From Actinomycetes bacterium (GTDB lineage: Bacteria > Actinomycetota > Thermoleophilia > Solirubrobacterales > Solirubrobacteraceae), in assembly GCA_021851525.1 (NCBI GenBank), contig JAJZDA010000009.1:1-39839 (forward strand): a stretch of DNA of 39,839 bases, read 5' to 3'. Both the position numbers and the translations under genes were made by a program. Shown piece by piece: positions 8,851 to 17,533 of the stretch. The notes below the pieces were generated by a model, which was given only the letters and a program-made list of their open reading frames with translations, did not search any database and had not been told where the DNA came from. Positions within the stretch are counted from its first letter, which is position 1. Each line of letters begins with the position of its first letter.

Positions 8851-9290
8851 CAGAACGCGAGAGTGCGCTGCGCCGGGCGATCGAGGAGCTCTACTTCGGC
8901 TACCGCGCCTTCACCGCGCTGCCCGACCGGATCCTCGCGCGCCGCGGCCTGGGCCGCACCCATCACCGCATCCTCTACTTCGTCTGTCGTGAACCGGGAC
9001 TGTCGGTGGGTGAGCTCTTGGCGACGTTGCGCGTCACCAAGCAGGCGACCAACCGGCCGCTGCGTGAGCTTCAGGCCGCGGGACTGCTGGCCGTGAGCGT
9101 CGACGCGGAGGACCGGCGCGTGCGCAGACTCTCCCCGACGGCCGCCGGGCACGAGCTGGAAGCGCAGCTCAGCGGCGCGCAGATGCAGCTGCTGGAGTCC
9201 GTCTTCAGCGAGTCCGGCGAGCGGGCCGAGCACGGCTTTCTCGAGGTCATCAGCCGCCTGCACGCGGACGGTGAGGAGCGCCCCGCCTGA
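8841..9290 (+). CDS. MarR-family transcriptional regulator
   Basis: 'GLGRTHHRILYFVCREPGLSVGELLATLRVTKQATNRPLRELQAAGLLAVSVDAEDRRVRRLSPTAAG'; start GTG 8841 or TTG 8814. Confidence 0.9.
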   Translation: MIDPERESALRRAIEELYFGYRAFTALPDRILARRGLGRTHHRILYFVCREPGLSVGELLATLRVTKQATNRPLRELQAAGLLAVSVDAEDRRVRRLSPTAAGHELEAQLSGAQMQLLESVFSESGERAEHGFLEVISRLHADGEERPA

Positions 9291-9305
9291 AGCTGCCCGG
9301 GCGGC

Positions 9306-11039
9306 TCAGCCGACCGGCTTGACGCCAAACGCGTAGACCGCGATGTCCTCGTCCAGCGTGCCCTGTGAGTCGTACTGGCCGACGTGCACGTGCAGCACAT
9401 GCCCGCTGGGGCTGATGAAGATCGTCTCCGGGGTGCCCTGCAGCTGCGCGAGCGGCGCCAGGGCTGTGGCGCTCATCGCGTAGCTGGGGTAGTACACGTG
9501 GTGCTGGGCCAGGAACGCCCGCGCGTCGCCGTTTGAGTCGTTGACGTCGGCGCCGAGGAAGGCCACGCGCTTGCCGTAGGTGGCCGAGGCGTAGGCGAAG
9601 AGGCCGAACTCCGCACGGCAGGGGTCGCACCAGGAGGCCCAGACGTTCACCACCACCGGATGGCCGCGCAGCGCCCGCAGCCGCCGCAGCAGCCCCGCGT
9701 AACCGCCGGCCTCGAGGCGCGAGGCCTGGCGGTGCAGCGCCGCGAGGACCGTCGGCGAGCCGGCCAGCTCGCCGACGTGGGTGACCGGCACGCGCGTCAG
9801 CGCCGCGCGCACCGTCGCCGCCAGGTGCGCCGGCCAGCCGCTGGTGGAGACATCCAGGTGCCAGGCGATCCGGCCGGAGCCGGGGAGTAGCACCAGCCAC
9901 GGCTGGTCGGAGACCTCGTACCCGTCGGCGAGGCGGCCGCTGGTGTCGATCCCCACCGGGAAGGCGGGCGCCGGGCGCAGCGAGGCGATGAACGGGGCCA
10001 GCGCCCCCGCGGGCTCGACCGCGCCCTCATCGATCGCGGTCACCGGCGGCAGCCCCAGGCGCGCCGCCTGCCGCTGGTAGGCGTCGATCCCGGAGAAGCC
10101 GCGGTTCATGTTGAGCACCTCCCGATCCCAGCTGTCGAAGAACAGCAGCAGCCGGGGGCGGCCGGGGCCGAGCGCGATCCGCCCGCCACCAAACCGCGGC
10201 ACCGAGACGCGCTGCGTGGGGGCGATCCCGCTGACGGGTGCGTAGCTGAGGTTGGAGTGCACCGCGGGATGGCCGGGCAGCAGCGCTGAGACGTCGCGCG
10301 CCAGCAGCTGCCCGAGCTGCGCGATCGAGGCGTACGACATCTGGGTCAGGAAGAGCTCGCGGATCCGCCCCTGGGGGTCGATCACGTAGAGCGCCGGCGT
10401 GTGGTCGATCAGCCCCGCAAAGATGTTGCTGGCGATCCCGTAGGCGTGCCAGACGCGCTTGAGCGCGGCGACGCCGCCGGTGAGAAACTGCCAGCGCCCG
10501 GTCAGGCCGTGAACCTGCGTGTAGGCGGCCACATCCTTGACCGATGTCGCGCGCGGGTTGGCGTTGACGCCCAGCAGCTGCACCTCACGCCCGGCGCGAC
10601 CGAGCATCGCCTGGGCATCGAGCATCGCCGTGGTGGTCAGCGGGCAGATCGTCGTGCACTGGTCGTCGTTGAACGCCAGCAGCACCACCCTGCCACGGAA
10701 CTGGCTCAGCTTGACGCGCGCGCCGCGCTGGTCGGTGAGCGTGAAGTCCGGCGCCGGCCTGTTCAGCCGCTGGCCGGGATCCAGTGAGGCGTTGGTGGCC
10801 AGCGCCCCCCGCCCGGCGCCGCCGTGCGATGAGCCGGACCCACCGCCGCCAAGTGAGAGCGACAGCACGAGCACCGCCAGCAGCGCGCCGCCCAGCAGGG
10901 CGGCGAGCAGCCCCCGCCGGCCACGCCGGTAGGCCCGGCGGCTGGCCAGCACGGCTGCCAGCACGGCCAGCAGCAGCGCGAGCGCCAGCGGCCGCGTCGA
11001 GCCGGCGGCCGCCGGTATCAGCAGCTCACCCAGCAGCAT
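9306..11039 (-). CDS. membrane-anchored multi-domain thioredoxin-fold protein (SCO1/SenC-like + cysteine-free middle domain + TlpA-like)
   Basis: N-terminal TM segments; SCO1-like 'DDQCTTICPLTTTAML' (CxxxCP); C-terminal 'NVWASWCDPCRAEFG' (WCxxC). Start taken at MLLGELLIPAAAG. Confidence 0.82.
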   Translation of the reverse strand: MLLGELLIPAAAGSTRPLALALLLAVLAAVLASRRAYRRGRRGLLAALLGGALLAVLVLSLSLGGGGSGSSHGGAGRGALATNASLDPGQRLNRPAPDFTLTDQRGARVKLSQFRGRVVLLAFNDDQCTTICPLTTTAMLDAQAMLGRAGREVQLLGVNANPRATSVKDVAAYTQVHGLTGRWQFLTGGVAALKRVWHAYGIASNIFAGLIDHTPALYVIDPQGRIRELFLTQMSYASIAQLGQLLARDVSALLPGHPAVHSNLSYAPVSGIAPTQRVSVPRFGGGRIALGPGRPRLLLFFDSWDREVLNMNRGFSGIDAYQRQAARLGLPPVTAIDEGAVEPAGALAPFIASLRPAPAFPVGIDTSGRLADGYEVSDQPWLVLLPGSGRIAWHLDVSTSGWPAHLAATVRAALTRVPVTHVGELAGSPTVLAALHRQASRLEAGGYAGLLRRLRALRGHPVVVNVWASWCDPCRAEFGLFAYASATYGKRVAFLGADVNDSNGDARAFLAQHHVYYPSYAMSATALAPLAQLQGTPETIFISPSGHVLHVHVGQYDSQGTLDEDIAVYAFGVKPVG

Positions 11040-11518
11040 CAGCGGCTGCCGCCCGGGCTCTGCGCGCGGGCGCCGCCGCCGATCGACTCGACGATCGCGC
11101 CCGGCCGCTCTGGCGCCAGCAACTCCGCAAGGCTCTGCAGCAGCGCCAGCACATGGGCCGCGCGCTGCTCGCCGAGCTCCGCCACGAGCTCTCCATCCGC
11201 GAGGGTCGACGCGCGCGCCGCCACGCGGCCGGTGTGCGCCGGGCTGACCGACGCCAGCGTCCGGCGGCCGTCCTGGGGGTCTGGCGCCGTCAGCAGGATC
11301 TGCTCCTGGGAGAGCCATGCGATCGACTCCGAGACGTAGCTCTGCGGCAGGCCCGTGCGCCTGGTGATCGCCGACACCGAGCTGCCGGGGTTGGCGAACA
11401 CGTCCCGCAGGACCAGCGCCCGCCCGCCTCCAAGCGGTTCCACGGAGCCGCCGCGCAGCGCACGCTCACCGAGCTTCGCCAACCGGCGGCCGAGCACGAT
11501 CAGATCCAGCGCCTCCAT
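11039..11518 (-). CDS. MarR/winged-helix transcriptional regulator
   Basis: 'NPGSSVSAITRRTGLPQSYVSESIAWLSQEQILLTAPDPQDGRRTLASVSP'; TGATG overlap with downstream thioredoxin-fold gene. Confidence 0.8.
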   Translation of the reverse strand: MEALDLIVLGRRLAKLGERALRGGSVEPLGGGRALVLRDVFANPGSSVSAITRRTGLPQSYVSESIAWLSQEQILLTAPDPQDGRRTLASVSPAHTGRVAARASTLADGELVAELGEQRAAHVLALLQSLAELLAPERPGAIVESIGGGARAQSPGGSR

Positions 11519-11557
11519 CCCGGCGATTGTATCGCTACCGATACAATCGCCGGGATG
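11516..11557. promoter_or_regulatory. 42-bp perfect inverted repeat (19-bp arms, 4-nt spacer) spanning the HTH gene start codon
   Basis: CATCCCGGCGATTGTATCG-CTAC-CGATACAATCGCCGGGATG. Confidence 0.75.
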
Positions 11558-11620
11558 GGTGCCTCCCTCGCGTCTACCTGCGCGCGGCCGCAGCCCTCGC
11601 GCGCACAGCCGGGCCGCCAC

Positions 11621-12106
11621 TCACAGCTCGGTCCGCACGCGGATCTCGGCAAGCAGCCCGCGACAGGCCGCGTCAACGACGTCAAGCACCCGCTCGAACC
11701 CGTCGCCATCGCCGTAGTAGGGATCGGGGACGTCCAGCTCACCGCTGCGCAGTGACCCGCGATCGAACTCACGCAGGCGGCGCACCTTTGCTCGCCGCCG
11801 CGGATCCCCGCCGGCGAGCTTGAGCAGCTCCCGCTGGTTCTGCGCGTCGGCAGCCAGCACCAGATCGAAGCTGTCCAGGTCCCCGGGCGTGACCTGCCGA
11901 GCGATGCTGTGAAGCTCGATCCCGCGACGCGCAGCCGCCGCCCGGGCGCGCGGATCGGCGGGGTCACCGACATGCCAGGCTCCGGTGCCGGCGCTGTCGA
12001 CCTCGACCCGGGTTTCGAGCCCGGCCTCGAGCAGCACGGCGCGCATCACCCCCTCGGCTGTGGGCGAGCGACAGATGTTGCCCATGCACACAAACAGCAG
12101 ACGCAC
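11621..12106 (-). CDS. low-molecular-weight protein-tyrosine phosphatase
   Basis: 'VRLLFVCMGNICRSPTAEGV' P-loop CX5R(S), 'VPDPYYGDGDGFERVLDVV' general-acid DP motif. Confidence 0.94.
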   Translation of the reverse strand: MRLLFVCMGNICRSPTAEGVMRAVLLEAGLETRVEVDSAGTGAWHVGDPADPRARAAAARRGIELHSIARQVTPGDLDSFDLVLAADAQNQRELLKLAGGDPRRRAKVRRLREFDRGSLRSGELDVPDPYYGDGDGFERVLDVVDAACRGLLAEIRVRTEL

Positions 12107-12109
12107 CTG

Positions 12110-12165
12110 CCACAGTGAAGCGGAGCCGCCACGGCGAAGCTGAGCCGCCACGGTGAAGCGGAGCC
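12110..12165. repeat. three tandem ~19-bp repeats at the 5' end of the LMW-PTP gene
   Basis: CCACAGTGAAGCGGAGCCG / CCACGGCGAAGCTGAGCCG / CCACGGTGAAGCGGAGCC. Confidence 0.75.
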
Positions 12166-12332
12166 ACGGCGATCGGCAGCGGCGACTCGCTCGCCTCGAT
12201 CGGGAGCATCGGATCGGTCACTCAACGACTGTCGGTCGGCTGCGGGATGTCCCGCGGCTGCGCGCAAGCGGCGGACGAGCCGCAGCGGTCCTTGACCAGC
12301 GCGAGGCGGTTGAGGCCAAACGGCACCCTGAG

Positions 12333-13247
12333 TCAGCGGTCGGACAGAGCCCTGCTGACATCCACCTGGCTGAACTCCAGGGAGACCGGATCGACCTGCA
12401 ACACGGTCGGCGGCACCCTCAGGAAGTCGTGGGCAGCCCACTGCCTGATCAACGCCAGCGGCGCATCGGGCTCGGCTGTCGCGGCGGCCGCCTGATCAAG
12501 CACCGCGGTGACTTTCGGCAGCGTCACGTCCTCGGAAGCCGACGCGCCCCAGTCCTGCCAGAGCAGCAACTCAACGCCGATCAACGCGGCGACGTCGTGC
12601 CCGAGGTTGTGCGCCAGCTGCGGCCAGCCACGAGTAGCCGGCACCTCGAGCGTCGACCCGACCACGACACGCGCCGGGTCGATCCGCCCCTGCCGGGCGG
12701 CCAGCCACGCCTGTGGCGCGGTCAGAAACCTGTCAGGGCCGAGATCGAGACGGTCAAACGGACCGCCGTCGGCGGCGGTGAACCCAGCCCTCAGTTCCGG
12801 GTCGACCATCCGCCAGCTATCACCTTCCCAGACCTCCACCACAACGTGGTCGATCCACCAGCCCGCCTCGAAATACTCCGCGAAGCCCACGCGGCAGCGG
12901 GACGGGATCCCGTGGTGGCGCAGCATCGACGCGTACAGAGCGCTGAAATCCCTGCAACAGCCCAGAAGCCGCTGTGCGGGTGAGCGCACCGCACGCAACG
13001 ACGGCTCCAGCTCGAGCAGCCGGCCGAACATGTCCTCTGCGTAGCAGAGGTTGATCTCGCCGGCGCGCTCTGCGCTGATCCCGTTCGCCGCCCAATCACC
13101 GTGAGCGCGGTAATGGAAGACCAGCTGCGAGCTGATCTCAGTCAGCTCGTCCGGATCACTCGGGAGCCCGTCCAGCAACCCCGCGTGCCGGCCGGGATCC
13201 GTCACCGGCGTCTGGTCGCGCCAGAAGGCCAGGTCGCTGGCAAGCAT
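12333..13247 (-). CDS. transglutaminase-like domain protein
   Basis: Cys-His-Asp layout: 'LLGCCRDFSALYASMLRHHGIPSRCRVGF', 'WWIDHVVVEVW', 'WRMVDPEL'; start taken at MLASDLAFWRDQ. Confidence 0.85.
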   Translation of the reverse strand: MLASDLAFWRDQTPVTDPGRHAGLLDGLPSDPDELTEISSQLVFHYRAHGDWAANGISAERAGEINLCYAEDMFGRLLELEPSLRAVRSPAQRLLGCCRDFSALYASMLRHHGIPSRCRVGFAEYFEAGWWIDHVVVEVWEGDSWRMVDPELRAGFTAADGGPFDRLDLGPDRFLTAPQAWLAARQGRIDPARVVVGSTLEVPATRGWPQLAHNLGHDVAALIGVELLLWQDWGASASEDVTLPKVTAVLDQAAAATAEPDAPLALIRQWAAHDFLRVPPTVLQVDPVSLEFSQVDVSRALSDR

Positions 13248-13289
13248 CGAGCAGATTGTCGCCTCATACCGTGGTCCTGTCCACCGCCC

Positions 13290-13454
13290 TCGCGATCGCG
13301 GACCCGCCGTGAGGCGGACGCGCCGTGATCCCGGACGCGTCGTGAGGCGGACGTGTCGTGAAGCCGGCGCGTCGGTCCGCTGGGGGCACTGATCCGCAAC
13401 CTGCCCACCAGCTCTCGATCCCGGACCCGCCGTGAAGCCGGCGCGTCGGTCCGC
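13290..13454. repeat. degenerate GC-rich repeats upstream of transglutaminase-like gene, including exact 23-nt direct repeat
   Basis: GTGAAGCCGGCGCGTCGGTCCGC at 13358-13380 and 13432-13454; related 'GGACSCGYCGTGARGC' units between. Confidence 0.7.
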
Positions 13455-13553
13455 ACGGAAGCTGCGGGACGGGGAGTGAAGGCGCGCCCGGCGCAGACGG
13501 CGAGCTGACGCCGCACCGGGGATGACTTTCCGCTGCGGCAAGTGGTGTGGTAA

Positions 13554-13570
13554 CTTTCCATCATGGAAAG
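13554..13570. promoter_or_regulatory. 17-bp palindrome over the start codon of the membrane-protein gene
   Basis: CTTTCCAT-C-ATGGAAAG; half-site ACTTTCC at 13525-13531. Confidence 0.65.
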
Positions 13571-14027
13571 CTCAGCGTCGCACCCCGTCTCGGCTGACAC
13601 GGCCCGCAAACAGCTGGAGGCCGCTCGCCGTGCGCGCGGAGTGTCGGTCCGTCGCGCCGCCACCCCGGTTGGCCTGATCCTCTCGCTGAGCTGCTTCTGC
13701 GGTGCGATGACCCTTGCGCCGGCCCACCAACACCTGGGGAGCGTCGTCACGATCGTCGCTGCCCTGTCGTTCGTCGCCGAACTGCTGTTGCTGTCGGCCC
13801 GCAACCATTGGCAAGCGCTGCGTTCGATGCCGCACCCCAAATGGAGCTTCTTCGAAGTGACGCTCATCTGCGTCGCGATGCTGCTCGGCGGCTTCATCGG
13901 CCCGCATCTGCTCGCCGGCCGAGCCAACTCGCCGCTCGTGAGCTGGGCGCTTGCTGGTGCGGTGACGGTCGCGGTCGCGGTCCTGCTGCTGGGTGCCAAC
14001 GCCTCCTATCGGCACCGGTCCGCCTGA
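13563..14027 (+). CDS. small multi-TM membrane protein of unknown function
   Basis: 154 aa, ~4 hydrophobic segments; just upstream of winged-helix regulator. Confidence 0.75.
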   Translation: MESSASHPVSADTARKQLEAARRARGVSVRRAATPVGLILSLSCFCGAMTLAPAHQHLGSVVTIVAALSFVAELLLLSARNHWQALRSMPHPKWSFFEVTLICVAMLLGGFIGPHLLAGRANSPLVSWALAGAVTVAVAVLLLGANASYRHRSA

Positions 14028-14029
14028 GC

Positions 14030-14431
14030 GTGGCCGCAGTGAGCAGGGCCGGATTTGATGAGTTGATCCACGCGCCGCTGCGACTGCAGATCTGCGCGAT
14101 GCTCGCGCCGGTGCAGTCGCTGCCGTTTGCGGAGGTGCGCGACCACCTCGAGGTCTCCGACTCGGTTCTGAGCAAGCACCTCTCAGCGCTTGCCGAAGCC
14201 GGATATGTGGAGGTTGCCCGGGTCAGAGCGGACTCACGGTCCCGCCGGCGGGTCACACTCACCAGATCTGGGCGCGCCGCCCTGCAGGGGCACCTGGCCG
14301 CGCTCCAGGCGATCGTCACCGCAGCCGAAACCGAGACGGCCTTCAAGCCATTCCCGACGGGGTCAGACCGGCCGGCCGGCGGCACACCTGCGACCAGGCG
14401 CCCACGGCAACGGCTGCCGGCTCCCCGGTGA
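14030..14431 (+). CDS. winged-helix (HTH_34/ArsR-like) transcriptional regulator
   Basis: 'FDELIHAPLRLQICAMLAPVQSLPFAEVRDHLEVSDSVLSKHLSALAEAGYVEVARVRADSRSRRRVTLTRSGRAALQGHL'; GTG start 14030, 2 nt after preceding stop. Confidence 0.85.
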   Translation: MAAVSRAGFDELIHAPLRLQICAMLAPVQSLPFAEVRDHLEVSDSVLSKHLSALAEAGYVEVARVRADSRSRRRVTLTRSGRAALQGHLAALQAIVTAAETETAFKPFPTGSDRPAGGTPATRRPRQRLPAPR

Positions 14432-14898
14432 GGGGATCGTGAACGTGCCCGCTCGCGGAAACCTCGCGGTGGCACCCATGATGACCGCGCGCGCCGGCAT
14501 CGCAGCACTGAACAGGTGGCATCAGGTCGGACGGACGGGCCTCGCGGCTTCAGACGAGGTGACCTGAGGTCAGATGAACGACCGCGGCACCACGCTCACA
14601 AGCCAGGACATTGCGGACCCGTTTCCCGGGTGCCGCGGGCCCGCCAGCGCGCGATGAGACAGCCATTCACACGTCATCTCTGCCCGGTTTGCACTCGCGT
14701 GGCGTTGCGATCGCACCCGGTCGGTGACCCGTGACATAGGCGCGGTCTTCGCGGCACCCGACCCGACAGCAACCGACGCAGCGCTTCGGCAAGGCTTGCC
14801 GGCTCCGACCCTGGGGGAAAAACCCTGTGGTTTAGCCTGGAAGCACCGATGCGCGGGTGTGGTGATGTCCGCGACTGAGGTTTAAATGACCTCCTGAG

Positions 14899-16428
14899 CG
14901 TGACTGTTCAGGTCGTGCGGTGGGGTCTATGGGCTGGCGGCGGCTGGGATCCAGGGGTTGCCGCGGGCTAGCGCGGCGAGCGTGGGCGCGATCGGTTGGT
15001 GTTGCTTGGTGGCGGTGCTGAGGTAGGAGCGGATCGCGAGGAACTGCTCGGCTCCGGTGATCGTGCGCCAGCACCCTGAGATCTTCTGCTGCAGCTTGAT
15101 CATCCGGATGTCGCGCTCGGCGAGGTTGTTGTCGAACGGCACCCGGAAGTCGTTCGCGAACCGCAGGACGTCCTCGCGGTGGACATCGAGACGGGCGAGC
15201 AGGTTGTGTGCCGGGGTTTGGCGGATCACGCCGCGTTTGCCGGTCGGGATCGTGCCGGCCGGGTTGGTCTGATAGCCCAGCGCGATGATCCGCTGGTAGC
15301 GCTCGTCCCAGGCGGCGAGCTCTTCCGGATCGAGGTGGTCTCGGCCGACCGCTTGGGCGTCGCGGACGCGGGCGTGCAACTCGCGCAGCAGCCGATCCAT
15401 CTGCACCGCCCACGCCTGCTGGGGATCCTCGGGTGCCGGTTCGATGATTCCGTGCAGCTCGCGGAGGTGATGCACGTTGCACAGAGCATGCGTGACGTCG
15501 TAGCGGCGGCAGGGCTTGAACCCGTCGTGGACCGCGATCCCGTCGAAGTTCGGGAGCACCCCGCCGTGGTCGAGCCCGTCAAAGCCACGCTTGTCGTGCA
15601 GCGAGTAAAACGTTGCGTGCTCGGTGCTGGCCGAGAACAGCCATCGCAGCTTCCCCTCAGCGCGCCCGCCGGTCTCGTCGAAGTGCGCGACCGGCCAGGC
15701 GGTGATCTGCGCGTGGATCTCATCCAGGAACGTCCCGAGATCCTCGGCGCCGCGAGCGACGAACGCGGCCAGCGTGCCCGTCGAGATCGGCACCCCGACC
15801 CAGTCCGAGAGCAGCCGCGCGGCCCGTGCGTAGGAAAGATGCTGAAAGCTGACCAAGTAGATCCCCAGCGCTCGCACGCGCGGGCCGTACTGAGTCGAAG
15901 CGTTGACCGCGACCGGCGCGGCCGTCGTCTCATGCCCGCACGCGCACCGACGCGCATGCGCCCGATGCTCCCGTGAGTGCAACCGGATCTCCGGCAGATC
16001 GAACACCTGACGAACCACGTGCCCGACATCCTCACCATCCGCGAGATCCGCGCTACAGCCCGCGCACACCGAAGGGACGTGATCCACGACCTCGTCAGCC
16101 ACCGCAACCATCTCCAGATGCCCGCCTAGATGACCTGGCTGACCGCCCGGCCTGCGACCCGACGGACGCCGCAAACTCTTCCTCGGCGGCGGCTTGGAGA
16201 GCCCATCAGAGGACGGCGGCCGCGACGACTTCCGCGAGTTCTGCCCCAACCGACGCTTCAGATCCGCGACCTCCGCCCTCAACTCAGCGACCTCGCCCTC
16301 CAACCGCTCAATCGTCGCCGCCTGCTCAACCACGAGCGTCGCGAGCTGCTCATACGACGAGCGCCCCGAGGACACATAACAGTGTTCGCCGCCACAAGCC
16401 CCGCTCCTGCACGACCTGAACAGTCACG
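14899..16428 (-). mobile_element. IS66-family insertion sequence
   Basis: 20-bp perfect terminal inverted repeats CGTGACTGTTCAGGTCGTGC (14899-14918) / GCACGACCTGAACAGTCACG (16409-16428) bracketing a full IS66-type transposase. Confidence 0.9.
14927..16375 (-). CDS. IS66-family transposase (TnpC-type)
   Basis: 'LGQNSRKSSRPPSSDGLSKPPPRKSLRRPSGRRPGGQPGHLGGHLE', 'VAHFDETGGRAEGKLRWLFSAST', 'NNLAERDIRMIKLQQKISGCWRT'. Confidence 0.95.
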   Translation of the reverse strand: MSSGRSSYEQLATLVVEQAATIERLEGEVAELRAEVADLKRRLGQNSRKSSRPPSSDGLSKPPPRKSLRRPSGRRPGGQPGHLGGHLEMVAVADEVVDHVPSVCAGCSADLADGEDVGHVVRQVFDLPEIRLHSREHRAHARRCACGHETTAAPVAVNASTQYGPRVRALGIYLVSFQHLSYARAARLLSDWVGVPISTGTLAAFVARGAEDLGTFLDEIHAQITAWPVAHFDETGGRAEGKLRWLFSASTEHATFYSLHDKRGFDGLDHGGVLPNFDGIAVHDGFKPCRRYDVTHALCNVHHLRELHGIIEPAPEDPQQAWAVQMDRLLRELHARVRDAQAVGRDHLDPEELAAWDERYQRIIALGYQTNPAGTIPTGKRGVIRQTPAHNLLARLDVHREDVLRFANDFRVPFDNNLAERDIRMIKLQQKISGCWRTITGAEQFLAIRSYLSTATKQHQPIAPTLAALARGNPWIPAAASP

Positions 16429-17517
16429 TCAGGCCCTGGTAACGATGGTGCCGTCCTGCTCCACCCTCGCGACCCCGCGCTCGGAACGGAATGCAGTGAG
16501 CTGGAGTCGGGATGTCAGCGGCTCGCCGGGTGCGAGGTACAGAGCGCTGCCGTCGGCAATGCACGCTTCGATTCCCAGATTCGTCGCGCTGGTGAACGGC
16601 TCCAAGCCAAGGCTGTAGGTCCGTCCCCACCACGGGTAGGTGAACGGCCCGGAGCAAACGAGCCAGTACCACAGGTGTTGGAACACCTCGGCCGGGTACC
16701 GAACGACAAGGCCAACACCGAGCTCTCGGTTTGTGATCGCGTACCAGCCATCCGCCACGTCGTCGACGTAGGCTTGCTCCTCAAATCCGGCGATGCTGGG
16801 CGGGACCGCGTCGAGCCGACAGGTAGTGCCGTCGCGCAGGGCCGCGTCAGGCCAGGCTCGACGCTCGTCGGCAGCGAGTCGGTTGCCGGCCGACCACTCG
16901 GCAGGATGTCCACGCACGATGCCACCTGGAATGTCGATACGACAGTGCTCGGACAGGAAAGGCGGTCCGAACGTGATGTGCTGTCCGTACGACATCGGGA
17001 ACGGATCGGAGCCCCGGCTGATGATCGTCTCCTCGATCGTGAGCGTCGGCACCCCGGATGTGATGCTCACGACCCGCGTTGCCTCAATCGGGCTGCGAGC
17101 CAGTCGCACCGTCAAACGGACCTCAGCTCGGTCGGGCCCGTCGTTCACGATGGAGACATCCCAGGGCAGGGTGGCGGATTCCGCGTGAAGACCCAGTGGG
17201 GCTCCACCGTAGGTCGAGCTGTTACCTCCGTTCGGGAAGACGCTCTGCCATCCCCCCTCGTACACGTCTACCCAGGCAGCGTCACCGTCGCCCGTCACCG
17301 GTCTGACTGTCGACGGATCACGGACACCGTTCGGGCTCCTCCACAGAAACTGTGTGTCGGTCGGCTTGAATGAGAGGCTCCAGACGTCAGCACCCTTATC
17401 GGCAAGGACAAGCGCGTGCAAGTACTCGTTCTCGATGCTCACGACCCGCAGACCTCGGTACGTCCACCCGTCGTCGACACGGGCGCCGTGAACGTGATTG
17501 GGCGAGTAGCGTCTCAT
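16429..17517 (-). CDS. aldose 1-epimerase-like / DUF4432 family protein
   Basis: 'YRGLRVVSIENEYLHALVLADKGADVWSLSFKPTDTQFLWRSPNG', 'SYGQHITFGPPFLSEHCRIDIPGG'; stop codon abuts the IS66 end. Confidence 0.75.
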   Translation of the reverse strand: MRRYSPNHVHGARVDDGWTYRGLRVVSIENEYLHALVLADKGADVWSLSFKPTDTQFLWRSPNGVRDPSTVRPVTGDGDAAWVDVYEGGWQSVFPNGGNSSTYGGAPLGLHAESATLPWDVSIVNDGPDRAEVRLTVRLARSPIEATRVVSITSGVPTLTIEETIISRGSDPFPMSYGQHITFGPPFLSEHCRIDIPGGIVRGHPAEWSAGNRLAADERRAWPDAALRDGTTCRLDAVPPSIAGFEEQAYVDDVADGWYAITNRELGVGLVVRYPAEVFQHLWYWLVCSGPFTYPWWGRTYSLGLEPFTSATNLGIEACIADGSALYLAPGEPLTSRLQLTAFRSERGVARVEQDGTIVTRA

Positions 17518-17533
17518 CGCGCCGGGAGCCCGT

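Noticed and set aside
10784-11755. 323-aa + strand ORF spanning the 42-bp inverted repeat
   Set aside because: Arg/Ala-rich antisense ORF overlapping three minus-strand genes; the ATG inside the palindrome is likely incidental.
11621-12106. LMW-PTP as an arsenate reductase of an ars operon
   Set aside because: Motif CMGNICRSP and DPYYG fit protein-tyrosine phosphatase; no arsenic transport genes nearby.
12153-12983. 276-aa + strand ORF
   Set aside because: Antisense to the transglutaminase-like gene; no recognisable domain, low-complexity Arg/Gln-rich.
14516-14734. 72-aa + strand ORF before the IS66 element
   Set aside because: No domain signature, Arg/His-rich, probably noncoding intergenic DNA.
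14880-14897. GAGGT-TTAAATG-ACCTC short inverted repeat next to the IS66 left end
   Set aside because: Only 5-bp arms; could be chance or a fragment of another IS end, insufficient support.
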